A stretch of DNA of 64,000 nucleotides, taken from contig WPIO01000029.1 in assembly GCA_009760855.2 (NCBI GenBank), forward strand, positions 3,308,501 through 3,372,500, read 5' to 3'. Both the position numbers and the translations under genes were made by a program. The first letter of the stretch is position 1, and each line of letters starts with the position of its first letter. Shown here in pieces: positions 23,935-35,404 of this stretch. Origin of the DNA: Cristatella mucedo (lineage: Eukaryota > Bryozoa > Phylactolaemata > Cristatellidae). A model generated the notes under the pieces. That model searched no databases and had not been told where the DNA came from. It was given only the letters and a program-made list of their open reading frames with translations.

Positions 23935-23970
<36 letters not shown>
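23935..23970 (+). repeat. (GT)n microsatellite
   Basis: GT tract ending in GCATGC, 83 bp upstream of the exon 2 acceptor in catulin intron 1. Confidence 0.95.
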
Positions 23971-23971
<1 letters not shown>

Positions 23972-24351
23972 ATGCAGGGGGAGGGGTAGGTGGGGATGGT
24001 AACACCTCAGGCAGCACATCGAACGAGGAGTAGGACCAGCGAGCCCTTCCAGAGCAGACTGCACCGGAGGGGGTGCTGCGCTCACTGGCTACGACTGACT
24101 GGCAGCTCCGCTTGCTCGGCCAGCGGCCAGTTGGGTAAGGAGGAGACAATTGAACCGGCCATCAAGCAGCCTCTCATCAAGCTGGGGCTAGTCCGAATGG
24201 CTGGCACTCCAAAGTCGAGAGAATGTGCGCCAGGCTAAGAGTTGCCTGTTCGGCCGGCAAAGCCAGTTGTTGCTAAGCAGACCAGCAGAACAAAGGAGCT
24301 GCCGTTCCGGAGAATCAGCTTGCCAGTGACTTCCGGCAGCACTAATAAGCA

Positions 24352-24435
24352 TAATAATAATAACACTTAACATTTGCACGGCACTCTAAGAAAACTAAAT
24401 CTCTATTTGGGTACTTTGAATATGCAAGACAGAAA
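24352..24435 (-). mobile_element. LINE 3'-end fragment
   Basis: AATAATAATAACACTT...AACTAAATCTCTATTTGGG is the complement of a LINE 3' end of the LINE-A/C type. Confidence 0.6.
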
Positions 24436-25089
24436 GTTTGTTCATTGGCTAGTGATGACAGGCACAATTGCTGCACACACATGCTCACGGGGCTTGAGTA
24501 ATTGTTGCTGTGAGGAACTGGTTCTGGCAGATCAAAGTCAGGGTCTGCTGGATCCTTGCTGCTCTAACACGAGAGCTGAGCGATTCTTCTTGTACCAGTG
24601 GTCAAGAGGATTCTCAAGTCCAAACTCGTGGCTATCGCCCATTCACTGACTCTCGGTAAGTGCGCTGAGATAGCAGCAGGGCAGTGCTTGCTTTTACAGG
24701 GCATTACGGCGGCGCAGTCTTCGACCATCTGCTCCAAGACCAAGTGCAGGCTGCTCAGCAGGCACTTAGCAAGCCTGGCTTCGGCTGAGTGAGACCTAGC
24801 GTGGCACGTGGCACTGTGACAGAGCTTGACAGACTGTGGCTTGCAATGACGCTGGCGTAGGTAGCACCTGAGGTCGTCCGTCGGCACCAGAGCTACCGAG
24901 GAGCAGCAGCAGCAGCAGCAGCAGCGCGGCCGGCTATGGAGACACAGCAGGGGTTACTTGACCGGCACTTGGCCCACATTCAGGGTGGCCACTTCACAAG
25001 ATCAAAGACAGAGCGGTTCAGAGTCCTGCAGTGGGCTATCCATTATCGATCGACTGCTAGCTGGCGATAGCCAATCACGCTCATCTGCC

Positions 25090-25145
25090 ACTATATAATA
25101 AGACGGCTGTTGAATTAGCTCATCTTCACTTAAATTTTTGCTTTA
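25090..25145 (+). mobile_element. SINE-A tail fragment
   Basis: AAGACGGCTGTTGAATTAGC ... AATTTTTG matches the SINE-A 3' tail. Confidence 0.55.
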
Positions 25146-25254
25146 TTCTACAGAGCCAGCAGATGACCCCGGGGGAGGCCTGCATGGAGCCGGCAGCAAG
25201 CAACAGCAGGCATAGCAGACTGGGTCGATTAGAGGAGGGGCTGAAGAAGTGGGC

Positions 25255-25583
25255 AGAGGCGGCTGTGGTAGCAGCAGCAATAGGGCAGCAGCAGCAATAG
25301 GGCAGCAGCAGCAGCGGAGGGTAGCAGCAGCAGCAGCAGCGGAGGGTAGCAGCAGCAGCAGCGGAGGGTAGCAGCAGCAGCAGCAGCGGAGGGTAGCAGC
25401 AGCAGCAGCAGCAGCAGCAGCGGAGGGTAGCAGCAGCAGCAGCAGCGGAGGGTAGCAGCAGCAGCAGCAGCAGCAGCGGAGGGTAGCAGCAGCAGCAGCA
25501 GCAGCAGCAGCGGAGGGTAGCAGCAGCAGCAGCAGCAGCAGCAGCGGAGGGTAGCAGCAGCAGCAGCAGCAGCAGCGGAGGGT

Positions 25584-25622
<39 letters not shown>

Positions 25623-25704
25623 GGGTAGCAGCAGCAGCAGCGGAGGGCAGCAGCAGCAGCAGCAGCAGCGGAGGGTAGCAGCAGCAGCAGCAGCAGCGGA
25701 GGGT

Positions 25705-25743
<39 letters not shown>

Positions 25744-25747
25744 GGGT

Positions 25748-25783
<36 letters not shown>

Positions 25784-25787
25784 GGGT

Positions 25788-25823
<36 letters not shown>

Positions 25824-25824
25824 G

Positions 25825-25866
<42 letters not shown>

Positions 25867-26041
25867 GGGCAGCAGCAGCAGCAGCAGAGGGCAGCAGCAG
25901 CAGCGGAGGGCAGCAGCAGCAGCGGAGGGCAGCAGCAGCAGCGGAGGGCAGCAGCAGCAGCGGAGGGCAGCAGCAGCAGCGGAGGGCAGCAGCAGCAGCG
26001 GAGGGCAGCAGCAGCAGCGGAGGGCAGCAGCAGCAGCGGAG

Positions 26042-26077
<36 letters not shown>

Positions 26078-26358
26078 GGGCAGCAGCAGCAGAGGAGGGC
26101 AGCAGCAGCAGCGGAGGGCAGCAGCAGCAGCGGAGGGCAGCAGCAGCAGCGGAGGGCAGCAGCAGCAGCGGAGCAGCAGCAGCAGGGGGGCAGCAGCAGC
26201 AGCAGGAGGGCAGCAGCAGCAGCGGGAGGTAGCAGCAGCAGCAGCAGCAGCAGCGGAGGGTAGCAGCAGCAGCAGCAGCAGCAGCGGAGGGTAGCAGCAG
26301 CAGCAGCAGCAGCAGCAGCGGAGGGTAGCAGCAGCAGCAGCAGCAGCAGCGGAGGGGT

Positions 26359-26391
<33 letters not shown>

Positions 26392-26453
26392 GGGTAGCAG
26401 CAGCAGCAGCAGCAGCAGCAGCGGCAGCAGCAGCAGCAGCAGCAGCGGAGGGT

Positions 26454-26489
<36 letters not shown>

Positions 26490-27668
26490 GGGCAGCAGCA
26501 GCAGCGGAGGGCAGCAGCAGCAGCGGAGGGCAGCAGCAGCAGCGGAGGGCAGCAGCAGCAGCGGAGGGCAGCAGCAGCAGAGGAGGGCAGCAGCAGCAGA
26601 GGAGGGCAGCAGCAGCAGAGGAGGGCAGCAGCAGCAGAGGAGGGCAGCAGCAGCAGAGGAGGGCAGCAGCAGCAGAGGAGGCAGCAGCAGCAGCAGAGGA
26701 GGGCAGCAGCAGCAGAGGAGGGCAGCAGCAGCAGAGGAGGGCAGCAGCAGCAGCGGAGGGCAGCAGCAGCAGCGGAGGGCAGCAGCAGCAGCGGAGGGCA
26801 GCAGCAGCGGAGGGCAGCAGCAGCAGAGGGCAGCAGCAGCAGCGGAGGGCAGCAGCAGCAGCGGAGGGCAGCAGCAGCAGCGGAGGGCAGCAGCAGCAGC
26901 GGAGGGCAGCAGCAGCAGCGGAGGGCAGCAGCAGCAGCGGAGGGCAGCAGCAGCAGCGGAGGGCAGCAGCAGCAGCGGAGGGCAGCAGCAGCAGCGGAGG
27001 GCAGCAGCAGCAGCGGAGGGCAGCAGCAGCAGCGGAGGGCAGCAGCAGCAGCGGAGGGCAGCAGCAGCAGCGGAGGGCAGCAGCAGCAGCGGAGGGCAGC
27101 AGCAGCAGCGGAGGGCAGCAGCAGCAGCGGAGGGCAGCAGCAGCAGCGGAGGGCAGCAGCAGCAGCGGAGGGCAGCAGCAGCAGCGGAGGGCAGCAGCAG
27201 CAGCGGAGGGCAGCAGCAGCAGCGGAGGGCAGCAGCAGCAGCGGAGGGCAGCAGCAGCAGCGGAGGGCAGCAGCAGCAGCGGAGGGCAGCAGCAGCAGCG
27301 GAGGGCAGCAGCAGCAGCGGAGGGCAGCAGCAGCAGCGGAGGGCAGCAGCAGCAGCGGAGGGCAGCAGCAGCAGCGGAGGGCAGCAGCAGCAGCGGAGGG
27401 CAGCAGCAGCAGCGGAGGGCAGCAGCAGCAGCGGAGGGTAGCAGCAGCAGCGGAGGGTAGCAGCAGCAGCGGAGGGTAGCAGCAGCAGCGGAGGGTAGCA
27501 GCAGCAGCGGAGGGTAGCAGCAGCAGCGGAGGGTAGCAGCAGCGGAGGGTAGCAGCAGCGGAGGGTAGCAGCAGCGGAGGGTAGCAGCAGCGGAGGGTAG
27601 CAGCAGCGGAGGGTAGCAGCAGCGGAGGGTAGCAGCAGCGGAGGGTAGCAGCAGCGGAGGGTAGCAGC
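25255..27668. repeat. 2.4-kb minisatellite, (CAG)n-CGGAGGG
   Basis: Over 100 tandem units of the form (CAG)n followed by CGGAGGG or CGGAGGGT. In the left part n is large and variable (up to about 12). From about 26,480 to 27,440 it is mostly n=4 (19-bp unit), with AGGAGGG variants at 26,580-26,740. At 27,540-27,668 it is n=3 (16-bp unit). Because seven bases are added to each set of triplets, the array moves one frame per unit and has no stop in any minus-strand frame. This creates an 820-codon open frame of Leu/Ala/Cys/Pro repeats that is not a gene. It lies in catulin intron 1. Confidence 0.98.
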
Positions 27669-28167
27669 ATGCCCAGACGTGTGTGTGGCATCCAGCCAGC
27701 GAGCTGTCAGAAATTATAGAAGACTAAGCAACAACAGTATGAGCTTCGGTCAAAGACTATGTTCTCTTTGATAGTGGAAGTCGACCTGCTGCTCAGCAGC
27801 TGTGGAACATGCAGGCAGGGCAGGCCGCAGCAAGCGAACAAAGGCAAGGCACCCTCTCTCTCTCTCTCTCTCTGGTGCACATGCCGGCTGGTGCTGCATG
27901 GCAGCCTCATTGACTCTCTGCAGTGCTATGTGTCGGCCACAGATCTGACAGAGGGGCAGTTGCAGCGAGGTCACTGGCATTGCCGGTCAACGAGAGCTGC
28001 CGACAGCGGCGCCACCATAGATTGTGCCTCAACGGTTAGTGCCGGGCTGAAGGATACGAAATAACTAGTGCAGCTGTGGTGCAAAGCGAAGACACGCTTT
28101 TGGTGGTGTGGTCGCTTTTGGTGTTGTGGGTGTAGACTGCGAATGCATCGTTGCTCCTTGGCAGCAA

Positions 28168-28226
28168 CAGGAAACGTCCAGCGAGCTACCAGAACCACAG
28201 GAAACGTCCAGCAAGCTACCAGAGAT
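28168..28226. repeat. 30-bp direct duplication
   Basis: Two units beginning CAGGAAACGTCCAGC with spacing of 30 bp. Confidence 0.85.
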
Positions 28227-29235
28227 ATGGAAAGTTAGAACTCTCCTACCGAGCCAGATTTGTGGCTCATTGCGACCGGCGACCTAACATAGCTGCCCGG
28301 ACACTATTCTTCAGCTGCAGCGATGCAGGGCTCGGTCAGCGGAGCACTGCATGGCATCGCGGATGCTACCCAGATTGCAGCCGCACCGAGGGGGGGCAGC
28401 AGCAGCAGAGGATGGCACTCCGGCTGCAGCGCAGAGCGACCTGGCACCGGACACGCAGTGACAGTGCCCGACCTATGCCTCACAGCAGCAGCTAGCCGAG
28501 CTTGACTGCAATTGCTAGTCGTCTTGGTTAGTCGTGCATTCCTATCTCGGTTAGTCGTGCATTCCTCGACAACCAGGCAGCCTGCCGACTGCGAATTATT
28601 GTAGTGGGTCAGCCCTGGCTGGTAAGGTCACCCTGGCTGGGCTATGAGCAAAATTTTCCGAAACTGGGGGGGGCATTCTGAGGTACAGGTTACTGCCGGG
28701 GGCTGTGGTCTCAGCACACCTCAGCAGGTATGCAGCAGACAGCCGGGACACGGCAGAGGGTGCGAAAGACTGTCTTTCGGGGGGGGGGTCAGTGGGCAAG
28801 AGGAAAACAAGCCCGAACGAGGACTCAACTCAGTTTGAGAGCAAGGGTTGAGCAGTTAGGATTGGGCTTGCCGAACAGTTGGACAATCGCTTGCTGAGCC
28901 GACCACAGACAAGCCAGCTGGCTATGGCTGGCTGTGGTTAGCCTAGCCAGCCGAAGTCCAGGCCACGGCTTTCGGCTGGTCCTGCTGCTGCTGCCACGGA
29001 CCCAATCTCTTCGACTTGGTTCTAGCTACATTTTCTTCCTGGTCTACGAGACACACTCTGGTGCACTAATACATTCTTTAGCAAGGCTGCACCGTACGAC
29101 TGCACTGCATCTCCTTACGATCATGCCACTTTTGACCGGCTCATGGTGGCTTTGCACACAAAACACAAGCTTGCCCTAGAATGAACTCGGAAGCCAAGTA
29201 AAGGTGTGATGCCAGGCAGACAGAGGCAGTGGCAG

Positions 29236-29478
29236 ACGGCAGCACAGCACGGCAGCACAGCACGGCAGCACAGCACGGCAGCACAGCACGGCAGCACAGC
29301 ACGGCAGCACAGCACGGCAGCACAGCACGGCAGCACAGCACGGCAGCACAGCACGGCAGCACAGCACGGCAGCACAGCACGGCAGCACAGCACGGCAGCA
29401 CAGCACGGCAGCACAGCACGGCAGCACAGCACGGCAGCACAGCACGGCAGCACAGCACGGCAGCACAGTCGGCAGCAG
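29236..29478. repeat. 13-bp minisatellite (GGCAGCACAGCAC)n
   Basis: About 18 nearly perfect copies of a 13-bp unit. All six frames stay open through it, giving spurious Ala-Val-Leu-Pro-Cys and Ser-Thr-Ala-Gln-His proteins. Confidence 0.98.
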
Positions 29479-31168
29479 GGTCGGCATTGATAGTGCTCGA
29501 GAGTTGAGGCACCGGAGGAGGCTGCAAGCCCCCTCCGCAGCAGCAGGCTGCAGCAGCAGCAGCTGCAGCACCCCCTTCGATCAGCCAAAGCCAAAGCCAA
29601 AGCTAGCGGAAGTGCTGAAGCTGTGGCGACACACCTGCTCGGCTGCTGGCCTGGCAAGCATGCTCATGGGCCGATAGCTCACTGCTGCTGCAGCAACAGC
29701 TCAGCCAGGCGTCGGCAAACCAGACCACGACGGCCTGGTTAGCGCCGGAGATGCGCTCGGCTCGGCGACTCGACCCAGCCACCATAGTTTGCTGTGACTC
29801 ATGTGCAATAAGGTTGAAGCAAATGTTCATGCGACGTGTTTTTCCTGAAAAACCTTATTAAATTCATTAATTTATTATTTCATTAAACTATTATTAAAAA
29901 TCCTTATTTTAACACGGCGCACGAACTTTTTCCTCAACCTTATATTTGTACTGACTGAAGGTCGTCGAACCTAGGCTAGTACCAACGGTCCGGTCAAGAC
30001 GACAGCGAAGCAAGCACTGACAAAGATTCTAGGCTAGGCTACGAACATGGCTAGCTCCTGAGGCTAGCTGCTGAGGGGTGGGTAGGTAGGTAGCACTCAC
30101 GATGACGGACCGGGCAAGCCAAGTCTTCAAAGGACATGACAACATACCCAAAACCGAGCGCTCACACGGCGGTCGTCCGGCTTTCGAGCCCTTGGAGCAA
30201 GGTCGCGACGACACGGGTTCGGCCCTGTTATGCCCCCTTTGCCGTCAGCCAAAGGTCGTGTAAGACAATCGTCGACGATTTGTCTAGCGGTCTCGACTTC
30301 GATCCACCCGTCGCTGATTTACGACCATTACTGATATCGATTTTGCTACCCGAAAACGGGTCGGCTGCAGCTAGGCACCGCGGACCTCTCAGTCGTTAGT
30401 CTGTTTCTAGCCGTTTCTGGACATCCGTCGCAGGATATCCGTCGCTGCGTTCAAAGACAGGTCCCTATCGGGCAGGGGGGGAAGCCTAGCATTCGCAAAG
30501 CGACCTGGATTTGGTCTCGCCACGTCAACCCGATATAGCGAGCCGACGACGTCTTCGCTCCAATGTTTTCCTAGTTTGCACGTTTGCGCGTGAGAGCGGC
30601 TGCACCGCCGACCCTCAGCAGCATACGGGTCGATCCTCCGGTTCGCGGACAGCGCGAATCCGCCATGCAGACACCGAGACAGCCAGACACACACGCACGG
30701 GCCGCACGCTACGCTGCCTGACCGGACAGGCAGCGTAGCACGAACGGCACGCGGCCTGCCTAGCGAGCGTCCGCCGGCGCAGCGGCGATGCGCACCGCGG
30801 AATCGCGACAAACACCGATGCATTGCGAAAAACATGTCTGCGCTTGCACCGGACAGACGACGCCGCAGTCGCGTAGCCCGCCGCACTGTGCAGTGCGGCT
30901 GGCCGCGACGCCGAAGCGGGCGCCCTGCGCAGTTGCGCCGTCGACATTATCCGGGCGTTTGCACCCGACGCCCGCACTCGAGTCAACCGCGCTACCCGGG
31001 CGACGCGCCAGCCCGGGGTCGCGGGCCGCGGAGGTGTGCGGTCGCCGAGGCCCTACCAAGCGGCTGGCGGGCGGCCGGCTGGCTATATACAGTAGGTCCG
31101 GCCCCGGCCGACGGTGGACGATAGACAGTAGGCGAGAAACTCTCGGTTGCACTGCGCGAGCCACTTAC

Positions 31169-31246
31169 CTGGTTTACTAGCGGCAAAAGAGCTAACTCTA
31201 TGGTTTTGGTCCGAATATCCATGGCCGCGCCGACAATATCGGCCAT
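31169..31246 (-). CDS. CTNNAL1: alpha-catulin exon 1 (start codon, N-terminus)
   Basis: First coding exon of an alpha-catulin gene that runs leftwards out of the window. It encodes 26 residues from ATG, ending TIELALLPLVNQ, which matches the start of the first helical bundle in alpha-catulin and alpha-catenin (pattern E-x-LLPLV-x-Q). The donor is a perfect GTAAGT at 31,168, phase 0. Alpha-catulin is a cytoplasmic vinculin-superfamily scaffold; in other animals it binds the Lbc Rho exchange factor and dystrobrevin, and helps place BK channels. Eight exons (1,300 nt, 433 complete codons) join in frame here, against about 730 residues in the human protein, so the C-terminal part lies beyond position 1. 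The ATG is inside a CpG-rich block. The N-terminus is shorter than the human one by roughly 20 residues; an upstream non-coding exon cannot be excluded. Catulin is preferred over catenin because of exon 3. Confidence 0.88.
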
Positions 31247-31801
31247 AATCGCCCCCTTCTATCTAATAGCGGCCCAGCCCCACTGCGTCCGTTCGCCGGT
31301 CAAAGGTAACTCGCCCCGCCGGAGGTAGGCTGTGGCGCCGCGGCGGCGCCGTACGCGCAGGCGTGTGCCGCTATACCGTCCGCCGAACGCTCTGCGCGCG
31401 AGCGCCCGACTGTTGGCGTGCGCTGGAAGGGAGGAGACAACTGGTTCGCCGAACGAAGGTAGAAGCCGCGCGCGCACGCAACCGCGCGACCGGCGCTACC
31501 GCCGCCCCCGGGTTAGGGGAGTGTCCGCCGAGCTCTCAGCGGCGCCGTCGTACGCGGCGCCGCTGGCAACGCCGCCGCGAGCGAGTGCCGTTTGCCATCG
31601 TTCGGCTCGTCGGCCGCCCGCAACGCTGGTCGCGCGAGCATCCTCTCCGCGCCCGCCTGCGCCTGTCCAGTAGGTACGCTACCGACTGCATCCCGGCAGC
31701 CAAGCTTAGGGCAGCCGGAAACGACCTGCCTTCGCGTGCGTGCGAGCGAGCGAGAGCTTGGCCGGCAAATTTCTTGCGCCCGCCGTTGTGCGCATTGCCC
31801 G

Positions 31802-31840
31802 GCTCGCTGTGTACAGCGCTCGGCGCTGTACACAGCGAGC
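31802..31840. promoter_or_regulatory. perfect 18-bp-arm palindrome
   Basis: GCTCGCTGTGTACAGCGC, then TCG, then its exact reverse complement. It stands about 560 bp upstream of the alpha-catulin ATG in the CpG-rich block. It could form a hairpin or be a paired binding site. Confidence 0.9.
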
Positions 31841-33056
31841 TGTGCAGCTGTGCCGCTGGCAGACCTGCGTCCGACGGACAGATAGACGGCTCGCGACGAG
31901 CGCGGCATCGGACGCCGGCTTTGTCGCGACCCGTCTGTCGGCGCACTGCCAGCGCGTCGCCCGCGCTATCGGCCGCGGCTCACTTATGTCGAGCAGAATC
32001 CGACTATTCGTTTCTGACGTCTAACGTCCTCCGCTCTTGGAGGGCGGCGGCGTGCCGCTCGGTCGCCGCGCCGCGCCAGAACCGATGCGCAAGCGCCATC
32101 CGCTCGTCGTCCGCGTACGTGCATGAACGGCGGCTGCGCGCAGCCGACGACGGCGAGCCTCCCGCGAAGAGAGCGCGCAGCCGAAGTCGACTGTAATGCG
32201 ACGCGACGCGTCGCCGCACGAGTGTCGTCGCGTCGGCGTTCGTCCGGTGCGCTCGCCGCTGGCTGTTGTGGTCAGTCTGGTCCACTACACTCGACCAAAA
32301 GTTGGCGGTCCGAAAGGACGCCGCGCCGGAATCAGCGCAACCTACAAATCATAATGGGAAAAAATATAAACAAAGACGTTCGTAGAGCGCCCTCGGATAA
32401 CTCGATCTCTTTCTCGACACTTCGCGCTAGCTGTAAGGGAAGACATTCTGCGGGAGTACGCCGTAGACGCGCGCGGTAACGCTGCGTTGCAGCTGGGTGG
32501 CGGTCGCGTATCCACGCTGGCGTAAACGAGCACCTCGCCCGCAAATTGCACAGCTCGCTATCCAAAACCTATAATAGAGAGGAGGAAAAGAAAAAACATC
32601 TGCGACCGAGTCCCAACCGTCTCGTGAGCACCGAGCGTGCGCCGATTTCGACCGCTGAGTGGGCGTGTGCGGCCTCGCGAGAGCACGCTGTAAATAATGA
32701 AAAAAAAGTCTCGCTCGACAGCGAAGCTCGTAGGCGCTGCGTAGCGTAAACGCTCGAGCTCTCAGCGCGTAGGGAAAGGAAAAAGCTGCCCAGGAAGTAC
32801 CCCGTCGAAGATCGATCGTTCCTCTAGATCGCTCGCAGAAAAAGGGCTCACCGTAACCGCGGCGGTGGCGGCAGAATCCAAATTGGGTCGCGAGCTCGAC
32901 GACTCAAGAACAATAGAACATTGTTTACAACGGCGGTCAGTGCTCCACTTGAAGCGAAGTGGGCTGTTATCTTATCTGACGTCACGCTTCAAGCGGCTCG
33001 CTGGGACGCTTTGCTTCCGGCGGCAGTCTGCTGCTGCTGCTGCTGGCTGGACGCCG

Positions 33057-33275
<219 letters not shown>

Positions 33276-33552
33276 GCTGTACAGCTCGCATCGTAACCAA
33301 CCGCACCGAATTCGAGTCAGCGAAGGCGTGGAAACTTGGAACTGAATCGTACGACCCCTCGATAAGCGTAGCCATTACATGCTTGCCGTCGATGGCCCGA
33401 AGATATCATTTTGCTTAATAAAAAGAGGAACGAGAAATCGGCTAGAGCGTCGGACGCCGCTCCAAGTCACAGCCGCCACCATCGCAAGCCGCCACCGTCG
33501 AGCCATCGATCGCTGTAATGACGCTTCCCCTCTAAACGAACCTAGTAACTGC

Positions 33553-33724
33553 CGGTCTTAGCCCAGTGGTAGGGTGTTAGCTCTTCACGACTCAGGTCGT
33601 GGGTTCGAGTCGCTATCCTTTATTGCCCACTGCAAGCTGCTGCGATTGATAGTAGTCAAGGCTCTTCTGCCGACGTACAAATGAGGCTGCTGAATCTGCT
33701 AATATTTGATTAAATTTGATTTAA
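33553..33724 (+). mobile_element. SINE-A copy with intact A and B boxes
   Basis: A box TAGCCCAGTGG (33,559-33,569) and B box GGTTCGAGTCG fit the pol III consensus. Body and tail (GAGGCTGCTGAATCTGCTAATATTTG) are typical. Probably the best-preserved head in the window. Confidence 0.85.
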
Positions 33725-34433
33725 CAGTCCGATTCGATTAGCGTAATTCGCCGGGCGACGACATCAAGTCGGACGGTCGCACGTGCACACGTCTATATCA
33801 GGAAGGGTCTCCGGGAATATGTACGGCAGCAGCATACTGCTCCGTCTAGCCGGTACTGCATCCTTCTAGTAGAGTAGTGAGCGTGTGAGGGATCGAGGTG
33901 TAGCAGAGGTTGACTGGATAGCTGAGGCTCTCCTTGGCAACTAGCGACCCGAAATAGCCCTTCTCCGAGGATCGGTCGTGTGCAGATTCGTGCATATACT
34001 TGTACTTATTCGTGTACGGATACGACTTACAGCATACCGACATGCATGTCGAGGAGCAGAAAATCGTTGGGCTGGCAAGACTTGGCAATAGGCAGGCAAT
34101 TCTGATTACCTAGTTACGGGCTTTTCTGCGGCCAAAATCGACGCCTTGATGGGAAACTGACTTCGAGGATGAACGAAATGGGAGGATCTATCGATAAAAT
34201 ACGCATGGACTGACATTGCTCACGTACTGTTTTGGGCGCTAGGTACGCAGCCAGTTGTGCCCCTCTGCCCCCTCCCCCCCCCCATAGTGAGGCAGCGACC
34301 CGGGTCACTCCTAGTCCTCTGTCCGGCGCCAACGATGAAATTGTGTCTTACTTCCAGTTTATGAGCAACCACTGATAAACTGGAAGTATAAAACTATAAG
34401 AATTCCCTATAACTGTTCATTACTTGCAGGTTA

Positions 34434-35216
34434 ATGATAATAATAATGGATTTGAAAAAGCACCCTCAGAGAACTCATTCTCTGAGGGCGCTTTATCTCT
34501 TTCTAGGCGCTTTACATTTGCTGCCAAGGGAAATGCAATTGAATGGTAATAATAATAATAATAATAATTCACTTGATAAAGCGCCCTCAGAGAACTTAAT
34601 CTCTCTCTCAGCGCTTTACATTTGCTGTAAAGTGAAATGCAATTGAAAGGTAAGTAAAATCATGCTTGAAAAAACAAACGAAATGAATAATATGGTTAGG
34701 GGTGACATGCACAGGGTCAGCATGCAAATGTGGTTAGTGGCAACATGCACAGTGTCAGCACGCATAAGCACATGAAGGACGAATCACAGGGACCCGCTGA
34801 ATGCTGTCCTAAATAGGTGTGTGTTTTAGGTTCCTTTTAAATGTGGTCAGGTCAGGGGATGTTCTGACGCAGGTCGGGAGGGAGTTCCAGGCTGTGGGAG
34901 CATATGAACTAAATGCACGGTCTCCAAAGGATTTAAGGTTTGTATGAGGTATTTCTAGACTGTTGGATTCCGAAAAGCAGGTGGTACGATGCTTAGCCTG
35001 ATGGGGTAGTATATCTGACAGATAGGCTGGAGCCATAGAATGAAGGGACCTAAAAGTGAGGGATGGTGGGTAATATCAAGCTTGATAAACAAACAACATG
35101 AATAACATGGTTAGTGGCAGCATGCACAATGTCAGCACGAATAAGCATATGAAGGGCAAATCACAGGGACCTGCTAAATGCTGTCCTAAATAGGTGTTTT
35201 TTAAGTTCTTAGGTTT
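34434..35216 (-). mobile_element. cluster of three LINE-A 3' ends
   Basis: Three minus-strand pieces in a row: 34,434-34,545 (last ~110 bp), 34,546-35,065 (3' UTR plus RT C-terminus ...DLTTFKRNL) and 35,070-35,216 (3' UTR only). Each begins with its own LINE-A-type 3' sequence, which suggests repeated insertion into or beside the older copy. Confidence 0.8.
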
Positions 35217-35404
35217 TGCCCCTACGCGAAAATCTGTCGGGTCTTGGCCCCCTAGATGCAATCCTGGCTCGATATCAAGTTCGCAGGTGTATACTTCCCA
35301 TTTCCTTGGCGACGATCCCTACATGGGCAGCAATTTAGGTGACCAATTATAAATAAAGGAACATTAGATGCAGCTTAAGATAATGAGCCTATCATAATTA
35401 TAAT

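Larger units (their letters stand above)
23853..31168 (-). other. alpha-catulin intron 1
   Basis: 7.3-kb first intron: GT tract (23,935-23,970), LINE 3' end (24,352), SINE-A tail (25,090), the CAG/CGGAGGG minisatellite (25,255-27,668), 30-bp duplication (28,168), the 13-bp minisatellite (29,236), an AT-rich patch (29,850-29,920), then the CpG-rich block. Confidence 0.65.
30400..32800. promoter_or_regulatory. CpG-rich block, probable alpha-catulin promoter
   Basis: Dense CG dinucleotides and high GC, in contrast to the rest of the window where CG is sparse. It spans the alpha-catulin start codon (31,246, minus strand) and about 1.5 kb upstream. No clear TATA box at a useful distance. Long overlapping frames in all phases here are a side effect of the base composition. 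Confidence 0.7.

Noticed and set aside
25229-27691. 820-codon minus-strand open frame of Leu/Ala/Cys/Pro repeats
   Set aside because: Produced by the (CAG)n-CGGAGGG array, whose units shift the frame by one base each time and contain no stop in any minus-strand frame; it lies in an intron.
29121-29657. Cys/Ala/Val-rich minus frame and Ser-Thr-Ala-Gln-His plus frame
   Set aside because: Both are translations of the 13-bp minisatellite.
30029-30214. Minus-strand segment with a good GTGAGT donor, considered as a catulin exon
   Set aside because: Exons 1 and 2 already join in the family order (LVNQ-INALVN); no similarity in this segment.
30407-32479. Many long overlapping frames on both strands at 30.4-32.5 kb
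   Set aside because: Stops are rare because of the very high GC; no frame shows family motifs except the short alpha-catulin exon 1.
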